A DNA stretch of 7,319 bases from Acetobacteraceae bacterium (GTDB taxonomy: Bacteria; Pseudomonadota; Alphaproteobacteria; Acetobacterales; Acetobacteraceae), in contig DAHWBL010000001.1 of assembly GCA_027323595.1 (NCBI GenBank), positions 1-7,319 of the forward strand, written 5' to 3'. Below the pieces are notes generated by a model that made no database searches, was not told the DNA's origin, and was given only the letters and a program-made list of their open reading frames with translations. Numbering within the stretch: the stretch's first letter is position 1; every line of letters begins with the position of its first letter. The position numbers and the translations under genes were made by a program. This document shows positions 6,019-7,319 of this stretch, in pieces.

Positions 6019-7319
6019 ATGATGCCTTCGCCCATCGTCAACGTCACCGAACTGATCGACCAGCGCGCGATGTCGCGCACGCAGATCGCCATCATCGCCG
6101 TCTGCGGCATGGTCAATCTGCTGGACGGCATGGACAGCCAGTCGATCGGCGTCGCCGCGCCGCTGATCGCGGGCTCCATCGGCATCAAGATGAGCAGCTT
6201 CGGCCCGGTCTTCTCCGCCGCCCAGCTCGGCGCCGCGGTCGGCGCGCTCGGCTTCGGCCCGATCGCGGACCGGCTCGGCAGGCGGGCGATGCTGGCGCTG
6301 GCGGCCGCCATCTTCGGCGCCTTCACCCTGCTCACCGCGATGGCCCATTCCTATGACACGCTGCTGGCCACACGGTTTTTCGCCGGCGTCGGGCTTGGCG
6401 GCGCGACCCCGTGCTTCATCACGCTCGCATCCGAATATACCCCGCGGCACCTGCGCGCCACCTATGTCGGCGCGCTGTGGGCCTGCTATCCGCTCGGCGG
6501 CATGCTCGGCGGCTTCCTCAATGCCTGGATCCTCACCTGGTTCGGCTGGCACACCATGTTCTGGGTCGGCGGCATCCTGCCCTTCATCGTCGCCATCGCC
6601 GTGCTCGCGGTGGTGCCCGAATCGGTGCGCTTCCTCATGGCCCACCGCGCCACCGCGGCCCGCGTGCGCGCCATCGTCGCCCGGCTGTTCCCCGACGCGG
6701 TCGGCCCGGACACCCGCTTCACCGCCAACGAGGAAACCATCCTGGGCATCTCGGTGGCGCAGCTATTCACCGAGCGGCGCGCGATCAGCACGCTGCTGAT
6801 CTGGCTCGCGCAGTTCGTCGGCTTTGGCGCGCTCGCCGTCGCCGTGCTCTGGACGCCAACCCTGCTCAACATGGCCGGCATCAGCCACGCCACCACCTCG
6901 ATCATCATCGGCGTCACCGGGCTCGGCGGCTTCCTGGGCAACGCGCTGTCGGGCAAGGTGCTCGACCGCTTCGGCATTCTCGCCGGCGCGGTCCCCGCCC
7001 TTGCGATCGGTGCCGCGGCACTTGCCGGCTTTGGCTATTTCGCCGCCGACGGCGTGCTCGCCAGCATCTGCGGCCTGCTCACCAACGCGCTGATCGGCCT
7101 TGGCGTCACCAGCACCATCGTGATCTGCTCGGCGATCTATCCCACCGCCATCCGCTCCACCGGCGTCGGCTGGGCGATGGGCCTTGGCCGCACCGGCCAG
7201 GTGTTCGCGCCGCTGCTCACCGGCCTCACCCTGGGCTGGGGCTGGTCGCCGGCGCAGATGATGGGGCTGATGGCGCTCGCACCGCTGATCGGCTCGGTGG
7301 CGATGCTGCTGCTGTATCT
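6019..7319 (+). CDS. MFS transporter, aromatic acid:H+ symporter (AAHS) type, 3' end outside window
   Basis: The frame from ATG 6019 stays open to the window edge (433 complete codons), so only a short C-terminal piece, probably around the last membrane helix, is missing. The protein is hydrophobic, with about eleven visible membrane segments. In the first, the DGMD motif (Asp36, Asp39) matches the DGxD signature of AAHS carriers such as PcaK, where both aspartates matter for transport. The MFS signature after helix 2 is GPIADRLGRR (80-89), with a weaker copy, VLDRFG, near 314-319 between helices 8 and 9. Arg119 in RFFAGVGLGGATP and the following SEYTPRHLRAT are also typical. Such carriers import benzoate-like acids with protons across the inner membrane. 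A second ATG directly follows the first; GGGGAA upstream suits either. The specific substrate cannot be assigned. Adjacent to a sensor kinase, but its partners may lie beyond the right edge. Confidence 0.85.
   Translation, partial: MMPSPIVNVTELIDQRAMSRTQIAIIAVCGMVNLLDGMDSQSIGVAAPLIAGSIGIKMSSFGPVFSAAQLGAAVGALGFGPIADRLGRRAMLALAAAIFGAFTLLTAMAHSYDTLLATRFFAGVGLGGATPCFITLASEYTPRHLRATYVGALWACYPLGGMLGGFLNAWILTWFGWHTMFWVGGILPFIVAIAVLAVVPESVRFLMAHRATAARVRAIVARLFPDAVGPDTRFTANEETILGISVAQLFTERRAISTLLIWLAQFVGFGALAVAVLWTPTLLNMAGISHATTSIIIGVTGLGGFLGNALSGKVLDRFGILAGAVPALAIGAAALAGFGYFAADGVLASICGLLTNALIGLGVTSTIVICSAIYPTAIRSTGVGWAMGLGRTGQVFAPLLTGLTLGWGWSPAQMMGLMALAPLIGSVAMLLLY

Noticed and set aside
3777..6335. 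Minus-strand open frame of 852 codons opposite the response regulator, kinase and transporter start
   Set aside because: Long antisense frames are expected in GC-rich coding DNA. The translation is low-complexity with no domain, while the plus strand encodes three proteins with all family motifs intact.
5851..6645. Minus-strand open frame of 264 codons opposite the transporter
   Set aside because: Gly/Ala/Glu/Arg-rich shadow; the plus strand reads as a continuous membrane carrier with DGMD and DRLGRR motifs.

Overview
The window is GC-rich, with G or C at most third codon positions. Gene content and style point to an alphaproteobacterium. Acetobacteraceae or another Rhodospirillales family is my best guess, inferred from codon use and from a PetP/PetR-like regulator pair next to ilvE; no rRNA or other phylogenetic marker is present. 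Coding density is very high: seven or eight genes, no intergenic gap longer than about 85 bases, and no RNA gene, insertion sequence, CRISPR array or origin that I can see.

Left part (1-1379, minus strand): a catabolic pair. A TIM-barrel amidohydrolase of the ACMSD/decarboxylase-like family, carrying a twin-arginine signal, is followed 12 bases later by the start of a Rieske [2Fe-2S] oxygenase resembling VanA-type O-demethylases. The oxygenase runs off the left edge. Middle-left (1464-2306, plus): prmC, the release-factor glutamine methyltransferase, is divergent from the catabolic pair. It meets ilvE (2307-3206, minus; branched-chain aminotransferase) tail to tail with no base between the two stop codons.

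Centre (3207-3273): a compact divergent control region between ilvE and a MarR-family regulator. It holds promoter-like elements on both strands and two TTG...CAA palindromes that look like operators. Right of it, on the plus strand, lies a tight three-gene signalling operon: MarR regulator, OmpR-type response regulator (2-base gap), EnvZ-like sensor kinase (3-base gap). The MarR/OmpR pair resembles PetP/PetR of Rhodobacter. At the right edge (6019 onward) a major facilitator of the aromatic acid:H+ symporter (AAHS) type begins and runs off the window.

How the parts may fit: the transporter on the right and the amidohydrolase/Rieske pair on the left both suit uptake and breakdown of an aromatic acid, but they are separated by housekeeping genes, so a shared pathway is inference. 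The centre looks like a conserved regulatory block in which the MarR protein probably controls its own operon and perhaps ilvE. I see no clearly new multi-gene system. The most useful leads are the paired operator-like palindromes and the exported amidohydrolase paired with a cytoplasmic-type oxygenase.
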